Assembly (NCBI GenBank): GCA_041484525.1
Contig: JBGPHT010000027.1
Location: 1 to 62,940, forward strand
Reading direction: 5' to 3'
Source of the DNA: JBGPHT01 sp041484525
Lineage (GTDB): Bacteria > Acidobacteriota > Terriglobia > Bryobacterales > Bryobacteraceae
DNA length: 62,940 nt
Shown: positions 24,673 to 33,371 of the stretch, piece by piece
Position numbering within the stretch: position 1 is the stretch's first letter
How the letters are laid out: every line of letters begins with the position of its first letter
The notes under the pieces: generated by a model
What the model was told of the DNA's origin: nothing
What the model saw: the letters and a program-made list of their open reading frames with translations, nothing else
Database searches by the model: none
Translations under genes and position numbers: made by a program

Positions 24673-25703
24673 AGGCAGATGGCGCTCGCTCTCGCCAGGG
24701 CAGTCATTGCCAGGGCCGTGGTCAACGCGGCCGAGCCGCAATTCGGATCGGCGAGGCCTTCCATGCGCCGGCCGGCCGTAGGCTCGAGGATGGCGGCGAG
24801 CGCATCGCGCCCTCGGAGCAACGCCTCGCCTTCGTAATTGAGATCGAGAAGAACGTGCATCGCGCACGCGGTGGTAAGCGGTCCGGCAAAACGGGATCCG
24901 GGTAGATAGTGCTCGATCGCTTCGCCCGTCACGGCCGCCGCGATCCTGTCGATATCGAGATTGGCGGCCCGGAAAGCACGCACGAGCGCGAACAGAAACG
25001 CCATGCGGTGGCGGTCTCGATCGCCGCTGTCGAATTCCTCAAGTAGAACCGTTTCGAGGCAGTCCGTTTCCATCCCTGCCAGCGCCAGGTATCGCAGCGC
25101 GTTCGCGGTGCCAACGGCTCGGATACCCACCGTCGATTCTTCCGGCCGACCGCCCCGCGAGCCGGTGTTTTGCAGCCACCCCGAGGACTCGCGGAACTGG
25201 AGCAGCATCCGCGCGGGCCGCTCGAGGTCCCGCTCGCGCCTGGCGATTGGCGCGTCGAGCAGTGCGGCCGCTGCGCATGCCGTCGTGTCGATGTCCGGCG
25301 GCAAGGCGCTCCCCAAGCCGAAAAAGCTCCAAGCGCCTCGGGCCGATTCCTGCCACGCCAGAAACCGCCGGATGCGAGACCGCATCTTCGTAACCGTGCG
25401 GCTCAGAATGGGACGCCGGGCAGCGGCCACCTGGTCGAGAGCCATCGAATCGAACCACAGGGAGAGCGGATCGAAGCAGCCCAGCGCGTCGTGAACGTAA
25501 GCGCTCACCAGAGGACTGAAACAATACTCCCAACTCCCGTTTGGCAACTGCCGGTAATTAGGGATCTCGCCATTCGCAAGCTGATCGCCCGCCAGGAACG
25601 TGTGGGCGCGCCATAGCGATGCACCTGTCTCGACATGGCCGGAAATGGAAGGCCGGGCAGCCTGCCAACCTAACGTCAACACGCCGTGCGATTGGGGCTC
25701 CAT
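24669..25703 (-). CDS. alpha-toroid protein resembling class II terpene cyclase/prenyltransferase repeats
   Basis: 344 residues, mostly alternating helices typical of squalene-cyclase and prenyltransferase beta-subunit barrels (GSWEYCFSPLVSAYVHDAL, GAWSFFGLG). The sequence PPDIDTTACAAAAL at residues 135-148 resembles the DxDD(T)A acid motif of class II cyclases, with Thr in place of the last Asp. At 344 residues it is about half of a two-domain cyclase. Translational coupling to the prenyl-synthase-like gene supports a terpenoid step. A non-catalytic repeat protein is the alternative. Confidence 0.58.
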   Translation of the reverse strand: MEPQSHGVLTLGWQAARPSISGHVETGASLWRAHTFLAGDQLANGEIPNYRQLPNGSWEYCFSPLVSAYVHDALGCFDPLSLWFDSMALDQVAAARRPILSRTVTKMRSRIRRFLAWQESARGAWSFFGLGSALPPDIDTTACAAAALLDAPIARRERDLERPARMLLQFRESSGWLQNTGSRGGRPEESTVGIRAVGTANALRYLALAGMETDCLETVLLEEFDSGDRDRHRMAFLFALVRAFRAANLDIDRIAAAVTGEAIEHYLPGSRFAGPLTTACAMHVLLDLNYEGEALLRGRDALAAILEPTAGRRMEGLADPNCGSAALTTALAMTALARASAICL

Positions 25704-25707
25704 AGAG

Positions 25708-27417
25708 TTAACCGGAAAACGTCGAAAGTGTTTTGGCCTGCCGCGACATCAATCCGAGGAACTTGCGCAAATTCGTGTTTTCCCAACGCGCGGCGGTATC
25801 TTCAAGATGCCGCCGAAGATCGGGATCGAGCGGATCTTCGGAGCGTCCCGGAGTCTCGAGCCACATCTGCCGGTATTCGGCGTCGCGCAGAATCCCCTGG
25901 TATTCCCGCGGCCACTGCGCGGACACCTCCACCAGGGCGCGATAGCTCTCCAGGAAGCGGTCGAAATCTCCGTTGAGACCTTGTTCCTTCAACGCCCCAT
26001 TCCGCAGCATGGCCGACAGCTCCCGCGTTGCCTGGTCGAGCCGCGCCTCGCAGCTATCGAGCGGGAATCCCGCTACAGAACGCAGTCCGGCCGCGGTTTG
26101 CAGCACGATTCGCATGGCCCCAGCCAACTCGTCCGCCGGCTGTTCGAGGTTGAAGTAGTAGCTGTGCCTGAAGGGGACGCGCCAGTTTTCCAGACCGGCG
26201 CGCGCGACCACCAGCGTCGTCAGGCCGAACACCGGAGCCGCATGCGCGGCGAACGAGTCCGCGCAGATGGCCGCGTCCGACTGCTCCATCTGCGCGAAAA
26301 CCTGGGGCAGCGTAAGGGTGCGGGTTCCCTCGGCCCGCGCCACCGAAAATTGCACACCGGGTACGGCGCGCGCCGCCGCGGAGCGCGCCAGCGCTACCGC
26401 GAACCGCTCCGTCCCGAGATTCGCTCCCGGGTCTAACACGAACTCGACGGGTTTATCCGGGCTCCGGTCGAAAATCGAGGCGAGCAGCCGGCTCCAGTAG
26501 ATTATCGATGGGTCGTATTTCGAAGTGAATGGACTTACGAATATGCGGCAGCTTACGTCGTGGAGGCGCTCCTGGCGCCGGATCAGACTTTCGTAGCGCC
26601 CGCCGGAATCGATGCGGATGCCGAGCCACTCGCTCAACCGCTCCATGGCCGCGTAGTAATTGATGGGAGCGTCGAGCGGCATGCTGGTCGTGTGCACACG
26701 GCCTTCGCAGTTGTCCACCGTGGTGGCGGACTGTGCTCCCAGGGAAAGCTCGAAATACCGCCGGATTCCGGGATCGTGGCAGACCACCGGAACCAGTCCC
26801 GGCTTTTCAAAATCGGCGAGCATGACCGCGTCGAACGGCTGCCCCTCGTTTTCACCGCGCAATGCGTTCAGCAATTGCTCGTGGCTGGAATACTCGATCA
26901 CCTGGTCCACGCCCTCGACGCGCTCCCATAGCCCCGGATAGCCGGACATGACCACCACCTCGATATCGGCGCGCGTGGCCTTGATCCACCGGGGAAGCGG
27001 GAACAGAATAATCTCGTCGCCGATCCCGATGGCCGGCCCCAGAATCAACAGCAGCCGCCGTACACCGGCGATCAGTCCGGGCCGCGGCGGCCGGGCGGAA
27101 ACGATATAGTGCGCTGGAATCGTGACTGGCTTCTGCGTCAGCGCCAGTTGGAACTGGAGAGCCCGGCTGAGGGTCGGAAAGTTGGCCGGCTGAATCATCT
27201 TCAACTGTTTCGCGATGGCTGACAAGTCCGGAGATCCGGCCGCGTCGAGCTTTTCGCTGAGGGATTTCAGACCGGCCAGCCGGCGCGCCAGGTAATGCAA
27301 GTTGCTTCGGCTGACGGGGCGCCGCGACAAGAAGAACAGATACGAACAGAGCAGGCTCATGGCGAGCCGTATCTCCGGAGACGTCTGGTCTTGGTTGACA
27401 ACGGACGGTGGCGTCAT
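25708..27417 (-). CDS. GT9-like (heptosyltransferase-type) glycosyltransferase
   Basis: 569 residues from the ATG at 27417, which overlaps the upstream stop (ATGA). The region around residues 115-170 reads LLLILGPAIGIGDEIILFPLP then IEVVVMSGYPGLW, the GT-B N-terminal lobe of ADP-heptose transferase-like enzymes. The C-terminal lobe has DAAICADSFAAHAAPVFGLTTLVV, matching the donor-side D-S-G-x-x-H-x-A region of GT9, although the glycine is Phe. A basic, helical tail follows. It probably adds a sugar to the cluster glycolipid. Confidence 0.6.
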   Translation of the reverse strand: MTPPSVVNQDQTSPEIRLAMSLLCSYLFFLSRRPVSRSNLHYLARRLAGLKSLSEKLDAAGSPDLSAIAKQLKMIQPANFPTLSRALQFQLALTQKPVTIPAHYIVSARPPRPGLIAGVRRLLLILGPAIGIGDEIILFPLPRWIKATRADIEVVVMSGYPGLWERVEGVDQVIEYSSHEQLLNALRGENEGQPFDAVMLADFEKPGLVPVVCHDPGIRRYFELSLGAQSATTVDNCEGRVHTTSMPLDAPINYYAAMERLSEWLGIRIDSGGRYESLIRRQERLHDVSCRIFVSPFTSKYDPSIIYWSRLLASIFDRSPDKPVEFVLDPGANLGTERFAVALARSAAARAVPGVQFSVARAEGTRTLTLPQVFAQMEQSDAAICADSFAAHAAPVFGLTTLVVARAGLENWRVPFRHSYYFNLEQPADELAGAMRIVLQTAAGLRSVAGFPLDSCEARLDQATRELSAMLRNGALKEQGLNGDFDRFLESYRALVEVSAQWPREYQGILRDAEYRQMWLETPGRSEDPLDPDLRRHLEDTAARWENTNLRKFLGLMSRQAKTLSTFSG

Positions 27418-28202
27418 TGGTGCGATTCGCGAACCGGGCTCAGCGCGGCAATCCGCCAAGCCGAATCTGTCTGCTGCTCTAACCGTACCAGCTTCCTTTC
27501 GACGAGGTTGCGCTTTTCGCGAGTTGCCGGATGTACACCATCCACCTGAATCTCGGCGTAGACAATCACGCCGTAGGGATGACGGAGCGCTTCCGGGACC
27601 ATCGACAGACTCACCGTGAAGTTCCATCCGTGGAGCGAATCCAGCAGTGCGGTCAGGGCGTTCCGCAAATCCGCCCGGTTCATTTCACAGTCATTCTCGA
27701 ATGTGTGGTAGTCCTCCGACACGTACTGCATGGCGCCGTCGATGTCATGCCGGCCGAAGGCATGAAGGAATTCATAGAAAACTTCGATCGCAGCATCGGC
27801 ATCCTCACTTGCCAAATCATCTTCGGGTTCCGGAAAAAGGACCCGCGCCAGCGCCTTTGGCGAAGCGTTGTGCAACCCGGCCCACCCGGCATGCGTCTCG
27901 CCCGGGGCAGGGGCGGAAGGTGCTCCGGTCGCGGCGCCGGAAGACTCCGTGAATCGGGCGAAGAAACTCTGCCAAGGGTCTTTCTGCGCCGAAGGCGGGC
28001 GAAACCACCAGCTCAGCAGATCGGTCGCGCTCAAGCGACTCCCGGGATCGACGGGCGGAAGTGCGGGTGCGTAGAACGGCGGCGGATCGACCTCGCCGGT
28101 TTCGTTCGCGCTCTCGAACACGTCGCGCAACGCTTCGTACGCCCGCATCAACCGATCATCGGAATTTGGCTCGCGCACGTCTGTTACCGATCCAAAATAC
28201 AC
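27414..28202 (-). CDS. NTF2/SnoaL-like protein with disordered N-terminal region
   Basis: 262 residues from GTG at 28202; no clear Shine-Dalgarno precedes it, and the strong promoter at 28238-28266 gives a leader of under 30 nt. Residues 1-140 are Pro/Ala/Ser-rich and probably disordered. Residues 140-262 resemble an NTF2 fold (AIEVFYEFLHAFGRHDIDGAMQY, AEIQVDGVHPATREKRNLVERK). It is the first gene after the promoter and its stop overlaps the next start. Role unknown; SnoaL-like domains in clusters may be cyclases or binding scaffolds. Confidence 0.6.
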   Translation of the reverse strand: MYFGSVTDVREPNSDDRLMRAYEALRDVFESANETGEVDPPPFYAPALPPVDPGSRLSATDLLSWWFRPPSAQKDPWQSFFARFTESSGAATGAPSAPAPGETHAGWAGLHNASPKALARVLFPEPEDDLASEDADAAIEVFYEFLHAFGRHDIDGAMQYVSEDYHTFENDCEMNRADLRNALTALLDSLHGWNFTVSLSMVPEALRHPYGVIVYAEIQVDGVHPATREKRNLVERKLVRLEQQTDSAWRIAALSPVRESHQ

Positions 28203-28237
28203 AAGTACCAGAGCCTTGGCTCGCGCACTTGGAAGGC

Positions 28238-28266
28238 ATTATAGTACCGGTCTGGCGAAAGATCAA
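28238..28266 (-). promoter_or_regulatory. strong sigma70-type promoter for the main biosynthetic operon
   Basis: On the minus strand TTGATC (28266-28261) is followed after exactly 17 bp by a perfect TATAAT (28243-28238). Initiation near 28230 would transcribe 27414-28202 and the tightly packed genes beyond it. The 125-bp gap between the phosphopantetheinyl transferase and this gene is the largest in the locus, which fits a promoter position. Confidence 0.7.
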
Positions 28267-28327
28267 AAAACAATGTGAATAATTGCGCAGTAAGTGGAAC
28301 GTAACATCGCAGGGGCGGTGAGCACGC

Positions 28328-29020
28328 TTACTGCCAATGCATCACGCGCGCGCGGCCGCACGCCCCTTCGATGGCGAGCGCGGCGAGATACGGTGGCGGC
28401 AGGGGCAGGCGCTCGATCGTCCAGCGGCACGACTCGCGGGCATCGCCGTAAACTTGCAACTCGAGCACATCTGTGCCCGCCCGCGGCAGAACCTGGAAAC
28501 CGTCCAGGCGAAACGACAGCCCGTCGCCGCGCCCTTTGACGTAGGCTTCCTTGCCCGTCCAGCAGGTGAAAAAAGCTTCCGCTCTCTTCTCGGGCGGCGC
28601 CGATTCGACCCACTCCGCTTCAACCGAAGAGAAGTACCGGCGAGCCAATCCCAGCATGTCCAGGTTCTCGCGTAGGTCTTCTACGTCCACGCCCACCTCC
28701 CGATCCCGCGCCACCGCCACGACGGCGAGATCCCTGGTGTGCGACAGATTGAAGCGGATGTGGCGGTTGTCCGCCAGCTCCGGCTTGCCGCGCGGAAGGA
28801 AACGAAAACGAATCTCGTCCGGCCGGGTATCCAGATATTGGCTGAGCGCCTGGCGCAGAAAACAGTGGGATGCGATGAACCAGTTGCGCAACTCCGGCGA
28901 ATGATAACGGTGGGCGCGCGCGCGTTCCTCCTCATCCAGGATTTCCAGGTCGTCGACCGGCAGCGCCGACCGCTCCGCATACCAAACGTGCGCCTCTCCG
29001 TCAACGAGCAAGGGGGGCAC
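28328..29020 (-). CDS. 4'-phosphopantetheinyl transferase, Sfp type
   Basis: 230 residues from GTG at 29020. The Mg2+-binding motif GVDVEDL and the WTGKEAYVKG motif, with an upstream FNLSHTRDLAVVAVA, identify an Sfp/Gsp-type enzyme. It transfers the phosphopantetheine arm from CoA to a serine of carrier proteins. The two obvious partners are the ACP-zinc ribbon protein (Ser48) and the carrier domain in the ligase fusion. Housekeeping AcpS is a different, shorter type, so this copy is probably dedicated to the locus. Confidence 0.92.
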   Translation of the reverse strand: MPPLLVDGEAHVWYAERSALPVDDLEILDEEERARAHRYHSPELRNWFIASHCFLRQALSQYLDTRPDEIRFRFLPRGKPELADNRHIRFNLSHTRDLAVVAVARDREVGVDVEDLRENLDMLGLARRYFSSVEAEWVESAPPEKRAEAFFTCWTGKEAYVKGRGDGLSFRLDGFQVLPRAGTDVLELQVYGDARESCRWTIERLPLPPPYLAALAIEGACGRARVMHWQ

Positions 29021-29024
29021 CGAT

Positions 29025-30869
29025 TCAATCTCTCGCGCGCGCCAGATACTCGCCGAGCGGCCGCTTGGACATCAGGAACGGTCCCATTGCCAGCACGTCG
29101 ATATCGGTCCCGGTGAAACAGGCCACCGCATCGCCTGGCGATTCGACAATCGGTTTGCCGGCCACGTTGAAAGAAGTGTTCAATACCACCGGTACACCGG
29201 TCAGGCTCGCAAATTCGCGGATCACGGCGTAGAGCCCGGGGTTATCCGCCTCCGCCACCGTCTGCACGCGGCAAGAGCCATCGACGTGAACCACGGCGGG
29301 GATGCGGTCCTCGACCCCGGCGCGCACGGGCACCACGCGCAGCATGTACGCGCTCCGCTCATCCAACTCGAACCACTGCGAAACCGACTCGGCCAGCACC
29401 GCCGGAGCGAATGGACGAAAAGGCTCGCGGTGCTTCACGCGCTCGTTGAGGTAGTCTTTCATGCCCGGACGCCGCGCATCGCAGAGAATGCTGCGATTGC
29501 CCAGCGCGCGGGGGCCGAACTCGGCGCCGCCCGCAAATCGTGCGGTAATGTGCCCGTTCGCGATCGCCCGCGCCAGATCCGCTGCCACCGTCTGGGAGCG
29601 CGTCACTGAAAAAGGACACCCACGAATCGCCTTCTCCATCTCCTGCTCCTGGTAAGGGCGTCCGAGGTATTCGGGAATCTCCTTGCGGAACGGAGGCCAG
29701 CGGGCAATCTCGAACGCGCCCAACAACGCGCACCCAAGCGACTGGCCGGTATCGCCCGGATTCGGTGCGATGTACAGGGACTCCGGCCCGGCGGCACGCG
29801 CGGCCAGTTCATTGGCAACGCTATTGAGGGCCACACCGCCGGCATACGCGAGATTCCTTTGGCCCGTGAGGCGCATTGCCGCCCGAAAGGCGTTGGTCAC
29901 AATTGCTTCGATGAGCGCCTGCCCGGCGTAAGCGACATTGTGCAATTCCTGGTTCCACTGCCCGTGCGGCCATCGCTCGGGAACGTACTCCTGCAGCAGA
30001 CCGCGGAACTCTTCGTGTGGAATGAACTCGAAGCTTCCGTCATCGTGCAGATGGAGCGATGGACGGAGCCGGTCGAACAGCTCTGGCGAACCGTACGGCG
30101 CCAGGCCCATGGTCTTGCCTTCGTCGCCGAGACGGAAACCGCAGTGGCGCGTGACGATCTCGTAAAGCAGACCCGGACTGCTCTCCGGAAACAGCATCTC
30201 CATTTTTACGTCGCACTCGCCCTTGGTATTCATGTAGGCGATGGTGCCGGCCAGCATGCGCCCGTCGAGACGCTGCAGCGGTTCTCCCGAGGAATCGAGC
30301 GTCAGTACGGCGGCCTCGTCGAACCCGCTTTGCCAGAAGGCCTGGCGCTGGTGGAGCGAGTGGTGCTCCACCCAGTTCGAGATATAGGCGCGCGGAAACC
30401 AGCGCCCGAGTTTCAGACCTAATCGCGAACGGCACGTAGCGAAGTAGCTGTCGCTCGTCACCACCAGATCGATGTCAGAAGGTCGAAGCTTCACATCCGC
30501 CAGAAACCACCCCAGCCATTCTTCGATGGTGCGTTCGAAGATCCTGCACTCGGGGAACTTTCCATAGCCGTAGCTGAGGCAGAAGTGAACCAGCCGGTCG
30601 ATATCACTCGTCGGGTTGCGCAAGTCCCGCTCTTCCTTTTCGGCGAACATGAGCAGGTGCTTGATTCCGGCCCACCGGTCGAGCACCGAGCTTCGCACCA
30701 AGCCATCGCGCGTGACCAGCGAAAGGCTCGCTCCATGACCGGTACAGGCGATGCCCAGGACCCGGTCGATCGGACGCGTGCTGGAATGCAACCAACGGCG
30801 CAGCTTGGCGCCTCGCGGCAGAAACAGCCGATCGTCGAGACCATTACGATCGTCAGAGCCGTTGAACAT
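29025..30869 (-). CDS. carbamoyltransferase, NodU/CmcH family
   Basis: 614 residues, the usual length for the family. Kae1-like N-terminal domain with GIACTGHGASLSLV near the start, metal-binding histidines in WVEHHSLHQRQAF, AVLTLDSSGE and GDEGKTMGLAPYG. The C-terminal carbamoyl-adenylate domain has RFAGGAEFGPRALGNRSIL and LNTSFNVAGKPIV. These enzymes transfer a carbamoyl group from carbamoyl phosphate, through carbamoyl-AMP, to a hydroxyl of a sugar or macrolide. Here the acceptor is most likely a sugar added by a cluster glycosyltransferase. Confidence 0.92.
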   Translation of the reverse strand: MFNGSDDRNGLDDRLFLPRGAKLRRWLHSSTRPIDRVLGIACTGHGASLSLVTRDGLVRSSVLDRWAGIKHLLMFAEKEERDLRNPTSDIDRLVHFCLSYGYGKFPECRIFERTIEEWLGWFLADVKLRPSDIDLVVTSDSYFATCRSRLGLKLGRWFPRAYISNWVEHHSLHQRQAFWQSGFDEAAVLTLDSSGEPLQRLDGRMLAGTIAYMNTKGECDVKMEMLFPESSPGLLYEIVTRHCGFRLGDEGKTMGLAPYGSPELFDRLRPSLHLHDDGSFEFIPHEEFRGLLQEYVPERWPHGQWNQELHNVAYAGQALIEAIVTNAFRAAMRLTGQRNLAYAGGVALNSVANELAARAAGPESLYIAPNPGDTGQSLGCALLGAFEIARWPPFRKEIPEYLGRPYQEQEMEKAIRGCPFSVTRSQTVAADLARAIANGHITARFAGGAEFGPRALGNRSILCDARRPGMKDYLNERVKHREPFRPFAPAVLAESVSQWFELDERSAYMLRVVPVRAGVEDRIPAVVHVDGSCRVQTVAEADNPGLYAVIREFASLTGVPVVLNTSFNVAGKPIVESPGDAVACFTGTDIDVLAMGPFLMSKRPLGEYLARARD

Positions 30870-30877
30870 AAGCGCGA

Positions 30878-32308
30878 TCAGACGTCCAGCGGAGGCAGGT
30901 TGCCCTCCCCGATGTCCAGCTCGATAACGGTCAGACCGTTTGGGGAGCGGTGCAACACACGACGCGGCGAGTCCTGTTGCGCAGCGGCCTCCGAATCGCG
31001 CCGCGCCGCCGCCCGGTCATGGTAAACACGGCCCCATAGAAGCGCCTGGCGGCACACGCCATCACCCTCGTAGAGCGCGGTTACAGAATCGATTCGTCCC
31101 CCCGGCACATTGCGCAACCGCGTGGCGCGTACCCAGTGGACCCGCGCGATGGCGCCGCCGCGTAGCCGCTCGACGGCCGCCTGCACCATCTCTCGCGAAT
31201 AGCCCAGCCGTTCGCATTCGGCCGTCGTCTCCTTCCTCGGCGTGCGCGGCAGCCGCTCGATGAAGTCCGCTACCAGAGCCGTTCCGCCAAACCGGTTGTT
31301 ATGCAGGCTAGCCATCTCGCGCGGGCTTGTCTTCAAGAAGCGTTGGGCCACGCGTGTGGTCTCCCGGTCGGCTTCGATGGAGGTCGTGGAATGCACAAAC
31401 TTGCGCGCCCGGCGGTGCAGCAGCGAAAACGAAAAGCAGCCGCGATACTGGATGCCAATGAACGGCGTGCCCAGTGCCAGGCATTCGCTCACCTGCATGA
31501 AGCCGCACTTGCCGATCACCAGCGAGGAACGGCGCAACAGCGAGAAGAGCACGGGCTCGGCGGGTGGGCCCAGCACGCGGACATTCTTCCGGATGGCTTC
31601 CGGCAGCGCCGCCAGTCGCTCTCCGTCCTCGTTAGGCTGCCGGGAAAGAAAAACTGCCTCGCACTCGCCCAATTTCGGGAGCATCGCCGCGGCCAGCAGC
31701 TCCGCTTTCCTTTCGTATCCGAGCACGGTAATCAGTCTTTTGGCTCGGAGGCCGAGCTGCGCGAGCAGCGCATCCGCCTCGCCACCGCTACCCTCGACAA
31801 ACGGAGGGGCGGCGCAGTAGTAAGGCGGCGGATCGTGCATGTGAAACAGGCTGGGCCCCGTAAGGACCAGCCCGTCCGCGATCGAACCGTGCGATTTCAC
31901 GAAAAGCTCCGCGAGCTCCGGGCTGTACGCGTTATCCAGGATCACCACGGGAATTCGCAGACCTACGGCGCACAGCGTGGATTCGAGTAGCGTACCGGCC
32001 AGCGGCACCTCGCCAGCCACCACGAGGTCGGGCTTCAACCGGCGAAATGCCCAGCGGTAGAAGCGCCGGCGCAGAGCGATCGAAGGCGACAGCAAGACTT
32101 CCCAGCGAATATCGAAAAAGTGGATCCGGCCCTCGGCCATCGTAGTAGCCGCATCGTGGAACCGTTCCCGGCCGGTGCAGAATATCCAGATCTCGTGCCC
32201 GCGGTCCGCCAATTCCAGGCCGATGCGAAGGCAACGTTTATAGACGCCGATCAGAGAATCCCCGTTTTCGTTATCGATCATGCAATACGCGACGAAGAGG
32301 ATTCGCAT
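30878..32308 (-). CDS. GT-B glycosyltransferase with C-terminal extension, third paralogue
   Basis: 476 residues. MRILFVAYCMIDNENGDSLI opens the N-terminal lobe. DLVVAGEVPLAGTLLES and LVIGKCGFMQVSECLALGTP match the two hallmark motifs of the proteins at 4136-5206 and 20133-21287. Residues 360-476 form an additional domain rich in Arg and beta strands (GAIARVHWVRATRLRNV) that I do not recognise. It is the first gene of the minus-strand locus, 8 bp before the carbamoyltransferase. It likely glycosylates the product; substrate unknown. Confidence 0.62.
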   Translation of the reverse strand: MRILFVAYCMIDNENGDSLIGVYKRCLRIGLELADRGHEIWIFCTGRERFHDAATTMAEGRIHFFDIRWEVLLSPSIALRRRFYRWAFRRLKPDLVVAGEVPLAGTLLESTLCAVGLRIPVVILDNAYSPELAELFVKSHGSIADGLVLTGPSLFHMHDPPPYYCAAPPFVEGSGGEADALLAQLGLRAKRLITVLGYERKAELLAAAMLPKLGECEAVFLSRQPNEDGERLAALPEAIRKNVRVLGPPAEPVLFSLLRRSSLVIGKCGFMQVSECLALGTPFIGIQYRGCFSFSLLHRRARKFVHSTTSIEADRETTRVAQRFLKTSPREMASLHNNRFGGTALVADFIERLPRTPRKETTAECERLGYSREMVQAAVERLRGGAIARVHWVRATRLRNVPGGRIDSVTALYEGDGVCRQALLWGRVYHDRAAARRDSEAAAQQDSPRRVLHRSPNGLTVIELDIGEGNLPPLDV

Positions 32309-32520
32309 TTCGGCGGTCCGGCCAGCCGTAGATCAGAAGCCAGTGTAACTCAACCTGAGTGGGGCCGGCGTCGTGCGATCCGGCGCGAGCCGGCAAGGTC
32401 AGGCGGATGGAGAGCTGAATTACGCGGGGGCCGCCTCCCCGGCGTGCTTGGATTGGTCGTGCTGGTTAGTAAGTCGCGCTGGTTAGTTATAGGATGCGAC
32501 GTCATTTAGCCAGCAATACA
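32309..32520. other. intergenic region upstream of the locus with a 15-bp direct repeat
   Basis: No gene is visible. Two copies of GTCGYGCTGGTTAGT (32456-32470 and 32473-32487), one mismatch apart and 17 bp period, lie about 150 bp upstream of the first biosynthetic gene on its own strand. A TATAAC hexamer occurs beside them, but no well-spaced -35 is present. The pair could be a tandem activator or repressor site. Confidence 0.35.
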
Positions 32521-33070
32521 TCAATCCGAAACGTGACTGTGCGTTTTCTCCCACGCCAGGGTTACTACCGCGGCGTTGGAGGAGGCGGGCCGGATGGTGT
32601 ACCTCAGATACTCTTCGTGCGGCGCCTCCGCCGGCTTCACGGTGAAGCGCCGCGCATCGAACGCCGGTTGTAGTCGAACGCGCCCCATTGCCGCGGCACG
32701 CGGTTGAAGATCGCTTTCCACTCCGCTTCGCCTGGAATCAAAAAACGTGTGGGTTCCGGCCGGTAGCACGTGGTCCTTGATGCTTACCTCGCGGCGAAGG
32801 TGAATCTGGTAGCCCCGTTCGCGCCCCCGCGCCACCCGCCCGTTCGGCACCAGTTGGCCCCAGATCTTGCGCCCTTCACCGCGGGCCGCCCGTAGGCAAT
32901 TTCTATCTGCGCGCCATCCACTGCGTGCACGACGGAAGCGCGCGCGCTTGTGCGCGGCAGATGAAACCCGTCTTCCCGTGCACGGAGCGCCTCGCGAGGA
33001 AATCTGAGAGCGCGCGGTCGAACTCCTCCGGCGCATCCGCGCTGACGTAGGCGCGCGTATCGTCGAAGTG
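32521..33070 (-). pseudogene. decayed alpha/beta hydrolase - DUF2911 gene
   Basis: Recognisable DUF2911 pieces lie in different frames: IEIAYGRPAVKG in one, then KIWGQLVPNGRV in a second, GANGATRFTFAAR back in the first, and VSIKDHVLPAGTHTFF and VKPAEAPHEEYLRYTIRP in the second. Upstream, a third frame reads SADAPEEFDRALSDFLARR, like the C-terminal end of an alpha/beta hydrolase. Several small insertions or deletions are needed to restore one protein, so it is not functional. DUF2911 proteins are common in Acidobacteriota. Confidence 0.6.
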
Positions 33071-33371
33071 CCGGCCACGTCATGCCTTCATCCGTGGCTG
33101 GTCCAAGTGCCCATGTTGGTCATGAGCTCGTGGCACGACGAAGGCTCGCCCGCGTCGAACGTCCCCAACATAGCGGAATGGGAAGAGATGAGGCTGCTGT
33201 ACCCGGCGATACCGCTCACAGTAGTGGCCTGCACGAGCAGGTTCCGCGACGGCGCCACCATCCGCTCCCCGACCACAAAACCGTTGGACCTCGATTTGTC
33301 GCCGTCCGTTTCGGAACGATGCATTTCGGTTATTCATGTTATCAAGCCGGCAACACGCGATAATCTGACTT

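Noticed and set aside
32309..32520. Promoter TTGCTG / TATAAC upstream of the first biosynthetic gene
   Set aside because: Spacing is 19 bp and the -35 match is poor; only the direct repeats are reported.
33088..33324. Minus-strand frame of 78 codons with protein-like composition
   Set aside because: No family is recognised, no ribosome binding site is visible, and it lies in a decayed region; not enough to call a gene.
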